Notes: generated by a model from the letters alone, not told the origin. A stretch of DNA of 64,000 nt from Paraburkholderia fungorum (GCF_902833645.1 NZ_CADFGE010000013.1:234565-298564), one strand, 5' to 3'. Counted from the first letter of the stretch, positions 1 to 9,931 are shown. Made by a program: numbers and translations.

Positions 1-716
1 AACAGCTCAACGACCTCTCGGATTTCGATGTGAGCTGGGAGCCCAACGCCGAACGCATCGCGCCAGAGAAACTGAAAATCCGCTTCAGGTTTACGAAGAA
101 GCAGGGGGCCGACGCAGCGCGTGCTGGCATCCAAGATTCGATGTATCTGGTCCTTCATAACGAATTTGCCTTTGACACGCCTGAGTTCGAGCGGCTCGCA
201 AAAAATCGGGAAGTCTGGACTGACGAGCGCCTCGAACAAGCAATCGAATACACACGGTTCAAGCTCAACGAAGGGAAGGTCACGGTCAGTCCGAAGGGCT
301 ATCTGTTCAAGGCCCTTGAAGGGAACTACCGCATCGGCGAAGCGGACCGAAAAATGGCGTCCATCAAGGCCAGGCAGCTCGAAGACAACACGAAGGAAAG
401 CCGCAGCCGGGACGCCGCGCAAGCAAAGATGGAAGCCAACATCCAGGCCCAGAATGAGATCGCTAAGGCCAAGATGAGCGAAGAAATCAAGGTCGGCCGA
501 CAGTTCTTCGAGTCCGCTGATGACCACGCGCAAAAGGAGCTATGCCACTCGTTCGTAAGTCAACTCATTCCGCAGCGGCTCATCGAAAAGCAGGGCGTGT
601 CCCGCGATACGTTGCGCCCCGACAATATCCTCACGGTGAATCGCGTAGTTGCAGACGCATTCTGTTCGCACGTGTTCGCGAAGATGAAGAAAGCGCGGGC
701 AGGCAACCGGTCCTGA
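1..716 (+). CDS. Plasmid replication initiator, Rep_3-like, C-terminal part (5' end outside window)
   Basis: The reading frame is open from base 3, so the protein starts upstream of the window. The visible ~238 residues contain a winged-helix end typical of Rep_3/RepB-type initiators of Burkholderiales plasmids: a stretch of the form NEGKVTVSPKGYLFKALEGN resembles the family's 'NPxGYLxxALxxxY' motif. A long charged helical tail (about residues 105-165 of the visible part) follows. Initiators of this family bind iterons and open the plasmid origin. The GTG at base 30 is unlikely to be the true start because the coding signal continues upstream. Family assignment is from recalled motif similarity only. 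Confidence 0.65.
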   Translation, partial: QLNDLSDFDVSWEPNAERIAPEKLKIRFRFTKKQGADAARAGIQDSMYLVLHNEFAFDTPEFERLAKNREVWTDERLEQAIEYTRFKLNEGKVTVSPKGYLFKALEGNYRIGEADRKMASIKARQLEDNTKESRSRDAAQAKMEANIQAQNEIAKAKMSEEIKVGRQFFESADDHAQKELCHSFVSQLIPQRLIEKQGVSRDTLRPDNILTVNRVVADAFCSHVFAKMKKARAGNRS

Positions 717-1140
717 CTGCGATAACCTACCTGCCTAGTTGCGTTCCTTGTAGACCTGCTCCAGCGACAGTAACCCTGTACGTACGGTCGGCGGCCTTCG
801 AGCAAGACTCCTTGGCTTCTTGCGAACCTAGAAAAGCCATACGTGTGCAACGCAAGTAGAAGCAAAGGCGCGCTGCCACCCCAGCTGCGGTGAGTCATCG
901 ACGACGAGCTGCTTGCACATCACTTGAACGCCCCGCCACAGCCGCGCTTTCATTCCGGTCGCGGTCTCTCGCCATAGCAGCTCGAGTGCCTCCGATTGTG
1001 CGTCCGACGCCTGGATCGATGCAGACCTAGCGCAGCTCAAGTCAAAGGACCTGCCGAGGGCGAAGGGGCGGGGCAGCCGTTGCCGCGCGTCAACGGAAGG
1101 CAGTGAAGACGCTCACCAGACTGCTTGAAAAGTGTGCAAC
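717..1140. other. Gene-free stretch between rep and the LexA-controlled gene
   Basis: About 420 bp without a convincing gene on either strand. Overlapping open frames are arginine/serine-rich shadows. Iterons or origin elements could be expected next to a rep gene, but I see no clear tandem repeat here. Confidence 0.5.
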
Positions 1141-1160
1141 TACTGTATATATTAACAGTA
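1141..1160 (+). promoter_or_regulatory. LexA (SOS) box
   Basis: The sequence TACTGTATATATTAACAGTA matches the E. coli-type LexA consensus TACTGTATATATATACAGTA at 18 of 20 positions, with the invariant CTGT-N8-ACAG core intact. It lies 30 bp upstream of the ATG at 1190, the usual operator position. SOS control of the next gene is inferred from this site. Confidence 0.8.
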
Positions 1161-1189
1161 TGTTCATTCATACAGCAGCGAGGGCCAGC

Positions 1190-1471
1190 ATGGAACATCT
1201 GGTGCGTGTGCAGAACGAATATGACCGACGGACCCTGGCGTGGCTGCGTGAACGGGTCGGTGATAGCGCAATTGCGAAAGCGGCGCAGGACTGGACCGGA
1301 TCCGGCAAGCCCTGGCTGTCCGTGGTTTGCCGTCAGCTTGGCGTGACTCCGCCACGCGCCGCGGTCTGGCGAGCGCCTGGCGCCCCAGGCAGAGGCGAGG
1401 TGGGCGAGCAACACCTCGCGGCCATCCGACAAATTCTGGCGCAACCCCGTCAGCACGCGGTCCGTTCATAA
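1190..1471 (+). CDS. Small hypothetical protein, probably SOS-regulated
   Basis: A 93-residue protein of unknown function. The ATG at 1190 is preferred because GAGGG sits just upstream and a LexA box ends 30 bp upstream. An in-frame ATG at 1160 would overlap the LexA box, and the frame is also open back to 1103. The protein has a basic, helical N-terminal half (RVQNEYDRRTLAWLRERVGD) and a C-terminal part with the phrase VGEQHLAAIRQIL. It is soluble, with no signal peptide or membrane segment. I associate this type of protein with Burkholderiales plasmids but cannot name a role. Lying next to rep under a LexA box, it may act in damage-linked plasmid maintenance, which is inference. Confidence 0.6.
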   Translation: MEHLVRVQNEYDRRTLAWLRERVGDSAIAKAAQDWTGSGKPWLSVVCRQLGVTPPRAAVWRAPGAPGRGEVGEQHLAAIRQILAQPRQHAVRS

Positions 1472-2338
1472 ACGCCTCCAGATCTTTAGTGGCCGAACGA
1501 CGAGCCCAGTCGCGATAACGAGCAGCGATTGACCACGACTCTATGCGGGCGTCGGGCAGGCTGGCCGTAATCCTGCATTTCTGTCACTGGGTTTTCAGGT
1601 TGTGTGTTGACGAAAAACCGTTCGCACATCAGCAACCGTTAGCGGGAAAGCGCTCGCACCTCAGGAATTGATGAGCAGCCACTGTATTGCAGGTTGCGGC
1701 GTTATCGGCTGTCTGGCCGCAGCTCGCAGGTGTCCGAAGGGCACGTCTCTTATCCGAGACTGGCCATGCGCCGTCGGCTTACGAGCGCGCGCAGCGTGGC
1801 AGCATCCCGGCGAACCCATTCGATAGCGGTCCTGCAACTGCCCGGTGTCGCGAATCTGCTCACGCACATGTTGCCAACCGCTGTAACGGCAAGTCATCGT
1901 GGCGGGGCTCGCAACTTCCAGTCGCGTGCCTAAGGCGACGGCCAGCACCACACTACATCGTTTCAACATCGCGGATCACACCGGCTGACGGATCAAAGTC
2001 CCGCGGCGATTGCACCGTCCGGGACCACACGACGCCGTAATTGATCAGAACCACTCAAAACGATCGCGACCGTAGTGGTGCTCCTTTGCTCTCCAACGAC
2101 CGACACGCGCGCCGGCGTTTGGCTCGGACCACCGGGACGCTGCAAACATGATCGCCCTCAAAGTTCTCCATCGGGAACCCTCAACCGGGCATCCCCGACC
2201 GCGTGCAAAAACCTCGTGATGAAATAATTTACCTTTTGGCGATTCCTCTATGATCGACACGAACACCTGATCTGCCCACGTGAGCTCGCGTCGTGCGAGC
2301 ACTTCAGGGCGAATCCCCTTCTCGTTCCGGAGTCATCG
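1472..2338. other. Gene-free stretch upstream of the pilus operon
   Basis: About 870 bp in which no open frame looks like a protein on either strand. A TATGAT hexamer at 2249-2254, with TTTACC 15 bp upstream, is a possible weak promoter for the pilus operon starting at 2339. The spacing is short, so the call is tentative. Confidence 0.4.
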
Positions 2339-3484
2339 ATGGGCAACAAAGCGGCCATCTCACGCAGGTCCTGGAGGCATCCGCTCGCGGCCTGCACATG
2401 CGTCGCGATTTTCATCGCTCCCGCGGCGGCTGAATCTGCAGGGGCGATGCCGCTCATTGCGTCAACGCAGGCTGGATCGTCATCGGCAACCCGCGCAGTG
2501 AACGCCACGCTCTCGGCCGACGCGATGTTTCGTTTCGGTTCGTCTACGCTGTCGGCAGCCGGTACGTCGAGCCTGTCGACACTCTTCGATTCTCTCGGTG
2601 GCACAAGCCGCATTACCCATCTGAGCGTTGTGGGTCACACAGACGCGATCGGAACCGCAACGTATAACGAGCGGCTTTCCGTGGCGCGTGCGAATTCGGT
2701 TCGTGGATTTTTTATCCAGCAGGGTGTTCCGGCAGACTCGATCGACACAAGCGGAGTAGGGGATACCTCGCCCGTCACGACGAACTGTCCTCGCGCCCAA
2801 ACGGCCGAGGCGATCAGGTGCCGTGCTCCGGATCGCAGGGTCGAGCTCCGGGCGATTGTGCGAGGGGAGTCCCCCGCACTCTCGTCAGATGCAGGCTTCA
2901 TCGATCTGCATGCCGGCACCCCGATGCCTCAAGGCGCAGCATCTGGCGCAATCCAGATCGCTGCAATTCATCCGACATCGCCAAACCTGGAACCATCAAC
3001 ACCCGCTGTCGCCCACGCTCCATCTGTGCAGATATCTCCGGCACCAGCCGCCGAAAAACTGCAACCCATCTCGCAGCGTCTACCGGATACAGCAACTGCG
3101 AAGGATCACGTCGACCACCCTGCAGACCTTGGGTCCAGCGTGCATGACGCCAACCCCCAACCCATACAGATTGCTCCAGCCATGCCGGTCGCGACGCCTG
3201 CTGTCGTCCCGGAGAACCTTCAGCCGTTTGAGCTGAAAGCCGGCTTGCCGCTCGAGGACCAGATCCTGGAATGGGCACGGCGCTCGCACTGGGCGGTGCT
3301 GTGGAACATTCCCGGTAACTGGACGGCCCCAAACAACGCCTCTTTCGGCGGGAGCTTCGAACAGGCCGCCATCCAGGTATTTGACCAGATGGGCGACAAC
3401 GGCGCTGATATCTGGGTCGACGTATGGGAGGGGAACAACACCATCATCGTCACGCCGACCGGCTCACAAGGAGCGCAGCAATGA
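2339..3484 (+). CDS. Type IVb pilus protein with OmpA and TcpQ-like domains (PilL-like)
   Basis: A 381-residue envelope protein and first gene of the pilus operon. A hydrophobic export segment (about residues 12-33) is followed by an OmpA/MotB-type peptidoglycan-binding domain (about 60-165; VVGHTDAIG, then NERLSVARA, with RRVELRAIV at its end). A Pro/Ala-rich linker follows, then a C-terminal TcpQ/PilL-type domain (about 295-375; LPLEDQILEWARRSHWAVLW). TcpQ-type proteins stabilise the pilus secretin in the outer membrane. The fusion suggests a protein that ties the secretin to the cell wall. CCGGAG lies upstream of the ATG. Its stop overlaps the start of pilN (ATGA), indicating coupled translation. 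Confidence 0.75.
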   Translation: MGNKAAISRRSWRHPLAACTCVAIFIAPAAAESAGAMPLIASTQAGSSSATRAVNATLSADAMFRFGSSTLSAAGTSSLSTLFDSLGGTSRITHLSVVGHTDAIGTATYNERLSVARANSVRGFFIQQGVPADSIDTSGVGDTSPVTTNCPRAQTAEAIRCRAPDRRVELRAIVRGESPALSSDAGFIDLHAGTPMPQGAASGAIQIAAIHPTSPNLEPSTPAVAHAPSVQISPAPAAEKLQPISQRLPDTATAKDHVDHPADLGSSVHDANPQPIQIAPAMPVATPAVVPENLQPFELKAGLPLEDQILEWARRSHWAVLWNIPGNWTAPNNASFGGSFEQAAIQVFDQMGDNGADIWVDVWEGNNTIIVTPTGSQGAQQ

Positions 3485-5211
3485 GACTTTCGTCCGCCTA
3501 CCTCATGGCAACGAGTGCGATCGCTCTCGCGTGTTCGCAGTTCGCTGGCTGTGCCATCCGTGACGTACACGACCAGCAGGCGTCGATCGCCGCAGCCACA
3601 CAAGCCAAAATCGACGCGCCGCAGAACGGGCGCCCCGTTGTCGTGATTCACAAGGGTTCCTGGCTGCTTGGCGAGCAGGTCCCCGCAAGCAAGCCGCAAC
3701 CGTCGATCTACAACAAGACCGTTTCCTACAACAGCAGCAGTGACTCGGGTGATCCAACGTTGTCGGATATCGCCAACTGGATTGCGAAAAAGGTTGGTGT
3801 TCGCGTTGAGATCGATGAGTCGGTCAGCGCCGGAGTGCCGGGCAACTCGGTGTCTCAGGGAGCTAGCGCCCGCCTGATCGGAACGATTCCTGCTCCAGGT
3901 GTGCAGGGCAGAGGGGTTCCGGATCTGACAGCTGCGCTGCCCGGTTCAACGTCCGCTTCGCATGAAGCCGTCAGTTCCGGCCCTTGGAAATTCACCGGCG
4001 AATTCGGGGACTTCCTGAATGTCGTCGACACACGCTATAAGGTCTGGTCGCGATACAAAGACGCCACACTCACGTTTTTCCGGCGCGAAACCCGAACGTT
4101 CACCATCGCGAGCCTACCCAAGGCCAGCAGCATGACCGGGTCGATCTCGACCGGCGACTCGAGCAACTCGGGGGGCGCGCCGACGATCATGGGGGGCACC
4201 GGATCCTCGTCATCGACGAGCGGCGGCTCGGGTTCCACTGTGTCTGCCCAATCGGGCAGCGGCGGTCAAACCTCCGCGGAGACGCTCATCATCGATCCAT
4301 GGCAAACCTTTCAGGAGTCCGCACAGGCTGTTGCCGGCCCCGGGGCAGTGGTACATGCCGATCGAAATCTCAGTCTCCTCACGGTAACGGGTAGCCCGCC
4401 TCAATGCGATCGTCTGGCAGCCTGGGTGAAGAACGACATTAACGCGACCTTCGGCAAGAATATCGCGATCGAAGTGCGCCTGTATCAGGTGCAACGCACG
4501 AGAGAAGACAACTACGGCTGGAATCTCTCGCTCGCGTATAAAAGTGGAAGCGGCCACACCGGCGTAACCGTCACCGGCGCTCCGGCACCTTCGGTTCTCG
4601 GTACAACTTCCCCGATGACCTTTGGCGCAAGCATTGTTGGAGGCTCGCTGAGCGGCACGCAGGGTGCCGTACAGGCACTGTCCACACTCGGTAACGTAGC
4701 GGCTGTCTTCGGGACTGGAGGCGTCACGCAGAACGGCCGTTCAATCGCCTTGCAGGACGCGGAGCAGCAGGATCACGTCACTTCGAATCAGTCCACGCTT
4801 GTTGCTTCGGTTGGTGCGACCAACAGCACGCAGGTGAGCACGATGGTCTCGGGCTTCACGGGTACGTTTACCCCCAAGATCATCGACGGCCGGATCGTGA
4901 TTTCATTCCAGCTGACCCTCACGGACAAACCGACCTTCACGGTGTTTCCGCCGCAATCGGCATCCAGCAGCAGCTCCAGTGGCGCGACTACTTCGTCGGT
5001 TCAGCTGGCAGACCGCCATATCGATACCCTCCATCAGGATGTCAACCTTAAACCCGGCGAATCCCTGGTGCTGACCGGTCTTCGCCAGCAGACCCTCACG
5101 TCGACGAATAACGGCGTCGGCTCCCCCTCGTTACCCTTTCTCGGCGGCGGCGTTGATGCGCAAAACAACGACACCATGCTCGCCGTTGTCATTACGGCGC
5201 GTCTGATGTGA
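3481..5211 (+). CDS. pilN: Type IVb pilus secretin lipoprotein PilN
   Basis: A 576-residue secretin that forms the outer-membrane channel for the thin pilus. The N-terminus is a lipoprotein signal ending in the lipobox FAGC. The body has Gly/Ser-rich linkers (near residues 215-265), short N-domains, and a C-terminal secretin domain with strand-rich stretches such as IIDGRIVISFQLTLTD and the closing LKPGESLVLTGLRQ, typical of the family. The ATG at 3481 is chosen over the upstream in-frame start because AAGGAG precedes it, it overlaps the pilL-like stop, and it gives an intact lipoprotein signal. It should work with the OmpA-TcpQ protein and PilP. Confidence 0.85.
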   Translation: MRLSSAYLMATSAIALACSQFAGCAIRDVHDQQASIAAATQAKIDAPQNGRPVVVIHKGSWLLGEQVPASKPQPSIYNKTVSYNSSSDSGDPTLSDIANWIAKKVGVRVEIDESVSAGVPGNSVSQGASARLIGTIPAPGVQGRGVPDLTAALPGSTSASHEAVSSGPWKFTGEFGDFLNVVDTRYKVWSRYKDATLTFFRRETRTFTIASLPKASSMTGSISTGDSSNSGGAPTIMGGTGSSSSTSGGSGSTVSAQSGSGGQTSAETLIIDPWQTFQESAQAVAGPGAVVHADRNLSLLTVTGSPPQCDRLAAWVKNDINATFGKNIAIEVRLYQVQRTREDNYGWNLSLAYKSGSGHTGVTVTGAPAPSVLGTTSPMTFGASIVGGSLSGTQGAVQALSTLGNVAAVFGTGGVTQNGRSIALQDAEQQDHVTSNQSTLVASVGATNSTQVSTMVSGFTGTFTPKIIDGRIVISFQLTLTDKPTFTVFPPQSASSSSSSGATTSSVQLADRHIDTLHQDVNLKPGESLVLTGLRQQTLTSTNNGVGSPSLPFLGGGVDAQNNDTMLAVVITARLM

Positions 5212-5222
5212 GGCAAACGACG

Positions 5223-5726
5223 ATGAAATTGTCACCGAAGCTGTTTGTGATCCTCATGGCATGCCTGCCACTTGTGACATTCGCCGCACCGGACTCTGGA
5301 GCTTCGGAGTCCGGTGTTTCCGAATCTGATGAGTCGACCACTCTGCAGAAGGAAGCAGTCCGCTGGAAGAAGCTGGCGGAAATCGCGAAGTACAAAGCCG
5401 ACGCTGCTGCGGCCGATGAACGAGCGCGCAAGGCCCTGACTGACGGGCCGCCGCAAGGATTGACTGCGGCGCCGACGCCGGCTCCATCGCCGGCGTTGCC
5501 GCCGGTCCAGACAATTTCCCACAGCGATGGGTTCGAGCTGCACTTCACCGGCGCCTTCAATGGTCGCTGGGAGGCCGATATGACCGTCGATGGCCGCCGG
5601 CTCCCGAATGTCGAGGTTGGCGATGTTGTGGGAAATGGCTGGAAGGTCAGTGCCATCACTGACAGTAACGTAGCACTCGCGAAGGGTTCCGGTGCGAGCA
5701 GGCAAACTCGGGTCGTGGGGTTCTAG
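5223..5726 (+). CDS. pilP: Type IV pilus biogenesis protein PilP
   Basis: A 167-residue periplasmic protein. It has an N-terminal signal (MKLSPKLFVILMACLPLVTFA), a helical charged segment (about residues 40-75), a Pro/Ala linker, and a C-terminal beta domain (about 105-165) with the phrase LPNVEVGDVVGNGWKVSAI, typical of PilP of R64-like pili. In that family it bridges the inner-membrane platform and the secretin. It sits 11 bp after pilN and 1 bp before pilO. The start is the first ATG after pilN, and the in-frame track start at 5208 lies inside pilN. Confidence 0.75.
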   Translation: MKLSPKLFVILMACLPLVTFAAPDSGASESGVSESDESTTLQKEAVRWKKLAEIAKYKADAAAADERARKALTDGPPQGLTAAPTPAPSPALPPVQTISHSDGFELHFTGAFNGRWEADMTVDGRRLPNVEVGDVVGNGWKVSAITDSNVALAKGSGASRQTRVVGF

Positions 5727-5727
5727 C

Positions 5728-7035
5728 ATGGCCCAGACGCTGGCGATACCTGGCATCAAGGGCGAGTTTGCGGCCGGACTCTCATGGCGTACAGAGACAC
5801 GTTGGCCGAAGCCCGAGGCGCTTCGCGCCTGGTCGGTGCGGGGGGGACGGTGGGGGCTGGTCTACAAGACTGGCGAAGGTCGCACACAGGTGGGACTCTG
5901 CGCGCCCATCGCCGGCTTCGACAGGCCAGGCAAACTGCGCTCGCTCGCCGCTTCTGTCGCAAGTCAACGTGTAGCTCCATGGCGCGCCGTCTATGACCTG
6001 GGCGACGGTCGCTTCTGGTACATCGCCGTACGCGACCGCAAGGCGATCATCCCCGATGGTGACCAGATTGGCACGAAAAGCGATATCGATCGTGTCTGGA
6101 ATTCTCACAGCAAGCTTGGCAACTGGAATGAGGTTTCGGAGGGGACGGTTGAGGACATCGTGGACATGGTGCTGGCAGCGTCAACCATTCCCAGTCTTCG
6201 AGACCTCCAGTCCAGGCCATGGTTCTCCGCAGTCAAGCTTGCCATTGCCGGAGCAACTGCCGCGTTGCTGGTAGTTGCCGCCGTGTGGGGAGTGCGTCAG
6301 GGACTGGGATACATCCGTCACTCAGGTCAGGCTACAAAGCACGCTGCGGTGATCGTCCCGCCGCGTCCCGCGATTTCAGACGCGCTCGCGCGTCCGTGGG
6401 CTCACGAGCCGGCACCATCAGCAGTGTTTGATGCATGCCATCGTGCGTGGAGCACACAGGCGCTTGTTCACGCCGGGTGGTCACTAACCTCATGGAGCTG
6501 CGCGGTCACGCACGACGGCATATCGGTAGCGGCTGGTTGGCAAAGGGAGGATGGCCTCGCTACGGATACACCGGGTGTACCTGCCCAGGATGGCCAGTCC
6601 GCGAGCGCGTCGACGGTCACAGCGGTCCGTTTTGAGGGAGCGTCAGGTCTGCTTGACGCGATGCGCGTCGCGAGCCGGAAGATGTCGGCCTTTGCCCAGA
6701 CGCGTGGGTTTCCCATCACATTCAATGGCGCCGGCCAACCAGCGCTTCCCGGCACTTCACCGTCCGTATCCACCAGCTCTGCATGGACGTCATCGAATGT
6801 CACTCTCGATGTCCCGTGGGCGCCGTGGCTCGATCTCAAACAAGCCTTCGATGGCGTCGACGGCTTGCGTATCAGATCCGTCTCGTGGCAATCCGCGACA
6901 GAAACGTGGACTGTCGCTGGCACGCTCTATGGACTGAACAGCGCGCCTCCATCTGTCGACGGCGATATCCGTCCGGGAGCAGGGCGCTCGCAGCAGCTGA
7001 CCATTCAGGCACAGGCACACCATGGCAATCCTTGA
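5728..7035 (+). CDS. pilO: Type IVb pilus protein PilO (PilO2 family)
   Basis: A 435-residue inner-membrane assembly protein. The N-terminal cytoplasmic domain (about 1-160) contains GGRWGLVYKTGEG and is followed by one transmembrane helix (about 167-190, AVKLAIAGATAALLVVAAVWG). A periplasmic domain (about 225-430) follows. This topology matches R64 PilO. The ATG at 5728 is used because it follows the pilP stop directly; the longer frame would overlap pilP. It overlaps pilQ by 14 bp. Confidence 0.75.
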   Translation: MAQTLAIPGIKGEFAAGLSWRTETRWPKPEALRAWSVRGGRWGLVYKTGEGRTQVGLCAPIAGFDRPGKLRSLAASVASQRVAPWRAVYDLGDGRFWYIAVRDRKAIIPDGDQIGTKSDIDRVWNSHSKLGNWNEVSEGTVEDIVDMVLAASTIPSLRDLQSRPWFSAVKLAIAGATAALLVVAAVWGVRQGLGYIRHSGQATKHAAVIVPPRPAISDALARPWAHEPAPSAVFDACHRAWSTQALVHAGWSLTSWSCAVTHDGISVAAGWQREDGLATDTPGVPAQDGQSASASTVTAVRFEGASGLLDAMRVASRKMSAFAQTRGFPITFNGAGQPALPGTSPSVSTSSAWTSSNVTLDVPWAPWLDLKQAFDGVDGLRIRSVSWQSATETWTVAGTLYGLNSAPPSVDGDIRPGAGRSQQLTIQAQAHHGNP

Positions 7036-8845
7036 AGCTCTGCGTATGCGCATCACGCGCGGGATTACGTTCGTATCCGACGGCCACGTACCAACGGACG
7101 CTGAGTCTGCAACGGGCGCAGCGAACCGCGTCACCCTGCCGGCACCGCCAGACGTGGTGGAAAAGCATGTGATCTATCCGTCGACGATCGGGCGGCCGTT
7201 TGGTGAAATCGCCGTAGGTCTTGGGCTGCTCACCCAGGCGCAGGTCAACGAGCTACTGAGAACGCAGGAAAAGTATCTGGTCCGCGGCGAGCAAAAGCAC
7301 ATTGGGGATGTGGCGGTCGAGTCGACGATGCTTCGCAGGGAAGATGTGGAGCGAGTGCTGGCCGAGCAGGCGGCGGTGATCTACGTCGACGTCCGATCGG
7401 AAGGCTCTCCGGATTTTCTGACCTGGATGAGCGATGTCCGTGCCCAGATTCCGACCGCGAAGGTTGTTCCACTTCCCGCACAGCAGCTGCAGGAAATGCG
7501 GCAGGAGCGCAGCCAGTTTGTTCGCAAGGACGCGACAGACCAGCCGAACCTCAATATTGCACATAACCTCTACGAGAATTGCGCGAAGGCACGGGGTACC
7601 GACCTCCACCTGCTGATTCACGAGAACCACGCCGAGGTCCAGCTTCGCATCAACGGCGATCTGTGGAAAATCCAGAACCTTAGCATGACGAATGAAGATG
7701 GAGTGGCGCTTGCCCGCGCCATGTACATCGGCGCGGCAAAAACCAATGAAGGCAGTTTCATCCCTCACGAGTTTCAGGACGCGCAGATCAAGGGAGACTG
7801 GCTGCCGGGTACAGGTGTGACGAGTATCCGTATCATTCGCGGTCCGGCCTACCCGGTCGACGCCGACGCCGGCTTTCTGGTAGCGCGGCTGCAGTATTCA
7901 GATCTGCAGCCGACCGGCAAGGCGCCCGAACACAATCTGATCCTGACCGTGCCCGCACGTCCTGAGGGAGAAGTCAGGTTTAGCGGTTTCACTGACAGGC
8001 AGGTTGAGTTGCTGAACCGGATCGTCAGACTGCCCGGTGGCATTTTCATCAGCACAGGTCCTGTCAACACGGGCAAGAGCACGACACAGTATCTGCTGAT
8101 GATGCTTCATGCCCAGCTCTTTCCTCACAAGCGGCAGGTCACCTTCGAGAATCCGCCCGAGTATCCGAAACCGTGGGCACTGGTTCTAGACGCCAAGGGA
8201 CACCCATTTTCCTATCTGCTTGAAGAGTCTCTCCGGATGGACCCGGACCTGCTTCTCATCGGCGAGTGGCGCAACGCAGAGGAATGCATGATGACGATCC
8301 AGGCCTCCCTTGCGGGGCGCTTGTGCCTGACTACAGCACACGTCGAAGATCCGTACGAAACGTTTCTGCGAATGGAAACGCTTGATCACGAGAGACTGAA
8401 CAAGGCAGTCATCTGCAACCACAACATTGTGCGGGCACTCATGGCACAGCGTCTTGTTCAGCAGCTCTGCCCCGATTGCAGACAGCCAATGGACCGATCC
8501 GATCGCGAGGTTCCCAGGTATATCCGGGATGCGATCGGATCGTGGCAAAGCCATTCGAGAGGGCGCTTGAGCGAGGTGTGCGTTCGAGGCAAGGGCTGCC
8601 CGACATGCAATAACACGGGCATCGTTGGACGTTTACCGGTCGCGGAGATCGTGATGACGTCCGAGGAGCTGATGACGGACCTTAAGGACCGTGGAACGGG
8701 GACGGCCCGCCGCAATCACCGCCTGAAACCGGACTCCGACCGTTCGATGCTCGCACATGCCATGGAGCGCGTACTGGCAGGGGAGGTCGATCCGATCGAC
8801 GCTCACGTGGCCGTCGGGATGCAAGACTGGGCGGAGGGCGCATGA
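7022..8845 (+). CDS. pilQ: Pilus assembly ATPase PilQ (GspE/PilB family)
   Basis: A 607-residue secretion ATPase that powers pilus extension. It has a Walker A motif (GPVNTGKST, about residue 342), an Asp/His-box region (MDPDLLLIGEWRNAEE, about 403-418), and two CxxC pairs near the C-terminus (LCPDCRQ and GCPTCNN) that form the zinc knuckle of GspE-type ATPases. The N-terminal region (about 50-120; GEIAVGLGLLTQAQVNELL) resembles the T2SSE_N domain. Neighbours PilO and PilR are its expected membrane partners. Reading frames overlap with pilO and pilR. Confidence 0.88.
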   Translation: MAILEALRMRITRGITFVSDGHVPTDAESATGAANRVTLPAPPDVVEKHVIYPSTIGRPFGEIAVGLGLLTQAQVNELLRTQEKYLVRGEQKHIGDVAVESTMLRREDVERVLAEQAAVIYVDVRSEGSPDFLTWMSDVRAQIPTAKVVPLPAQQLQEMRQERSQFVRKDATDQPNLNIAHNLYENCAKARGTDLHLLIHENHAEVQLRINGDLWKIQNLSMTNEDGVALARAMYIGAAKTNEGSFIPHEFQDAQIKGDWLPGTGVTSIRIIRGPAYPVDADAGFLVARLQYSDLQPTGKAPEHNLILTVPARPEGEVRFSGFTDRQVELLNRIVRLPGGIFISTGPVNTGKSTTQYLLMMLHAQLFPHKRQVTFENPPEYPKPWALVLDAKGHPFSYLLEESLRMDPDLLLIGEWRNAEECMMTIQASLAGRLCLTTAHVEDPYETFLRMETLDHERLNKAVICNHNIVRALMAQRLVQQLCPDCRQPMDRSDREVPRYIRDAIGSWQSHSRGRLSEVCVRGKGCPTCNNTGIVGRLPVAEIVMTSEELMTDLKDRGTGTARRNHRLKPDSDRSMLAHAMERVLAGEVDPIDAHVAVGMQDWAEGA

Positions 8846-9894
8846 AGACGGGCATGGACTGGCTCCTGCGCAAGCAGCTCTACGAGCAGGCAGCGAACGA
8901 TCTTGAAAACAAGCGCGGCATCGCGGAGAGTCTGTTCGACTTTCACACGCGACTCGTGCAGAAGAAGAAGGTGGAAGAGGCAGAGATCGTAGAAAAGGTC
9001 TACAGGATGGTCGACGACGGCACCATGCTGGCCAATGCGTTCGACCAGTCTGGCACCACACTGACCGACATCGAGCGCGGGTTACTCGCCGGTGGGGAGA
9101 AAGCGGGGCGACTGGCTGTCGCCATGCGACTCATCCTTGATGTGCGGGGTGTGACTTCCAACCTGCAGCTCAAGCTGTTTGCCGCGATGTTTACTCCGGC
9201 CGTCTATGTCGTCGGTCTCTACTTGACGCTGTTTATCGTCGGCTTCTGGGTTACGCCCGCCTTCGAAGGATCCCTTCCCGGCTCAAGGTGGACTGGATGG
9301 GCCTACGTGCTCTATCTGATGGGTCAGCTTGCAGTCGGCCCGATCGCGCCTGTTTTTGCGGTCGCGTCAGCCATTACCGCGACGATCACGGCCAAGGCGT
9401 TGCCCCGGTGGACTGGTAGTCGGCGGGAGTTTTTCGACAGGCATATTTTTCCCTTCAATGTATACCGGCAGGTCGAGGGGCTCGCATGGGTTCTCGCGTT
9501 TGCTGCGATGAGAACGGCAAATATCGGGGAGAGGGAAGCGCTCTCGAATCAGATCCAGTATGCGTCGCCGTGGCTGGCATCACGGCTTCGCCCTATCCGG
9601 GCGGGTCTCACCGGGCACGGCGTGGATCTGGCCAAGGCCATGAGCCGCAGTGGCCATCAGTTCCCGTCGATCGACATGATTGGCGAAATCGCCGCATACG
9701 TTCGTTATGCAAATTTCGCCGAAGTGATCGACAAGACCGCACGCGCATACATCAAGAGACTTGAGCGCGTCCTGATCGTCAAGGCGGTGGCCTACGGCCT
9801 TCTGTTTCAACTTCTGACGTTCGCCGTCGGCGTGGTCATCCAGCTCGGCAGCACCTCGGTTACCGAGCAGCTTGCAACCGGCCTGCACCTTTAA
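8842..9894 (+). CDS. pilR: Inner-membrane pilus platform protein PilR (GspF/PilC family)
   Basis: A 350-residue polytopic membrane protein, the rotor or platform on which PilQ works. Two GspF-like halves are visible, with membrane segments around residues 112-137, 145-185 and 308-333. The start overlaps the pilQ stop by 4 bp (ATGA), so translation is probably coupled. Length and topology match R64 PilR. Confidence 0.85.
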   Translation: MKTGMDWLLRKQLYEQAANDLENKRGIAESLFDFHTRLVQKKKVEEAEIVEKVYRMVDDGTMLANAFDQSGTTLTDIERGLLAGGEKAGRLAVAMRLILDVRGVTSNLQLKLFAAMFTPAVYVVGLYLTLFIVGFWVTPAFEGSLPGSRWTGWAYVLYLMGQLAVGPIAPVFAVASAITATITAKALPRWTGSRREFFDRHIFPFNVYRQVEGLAWVLAFAAMRTANIGEREALSNQIQYASPWLASRLRPIRAGLTGHGVDLAKAMSRSGHQFPSIDMIGEIAAYVRYANFAEVIDKTARAYIKRLERVLIVKAVAYGLLFQLLTFAVGVVIQLGSTSVTEQLATGLHL

Positions 9895-9931
9895 AACACA
9901 ATTTACCTTCCAATAGAAAAGGGATATCTCC

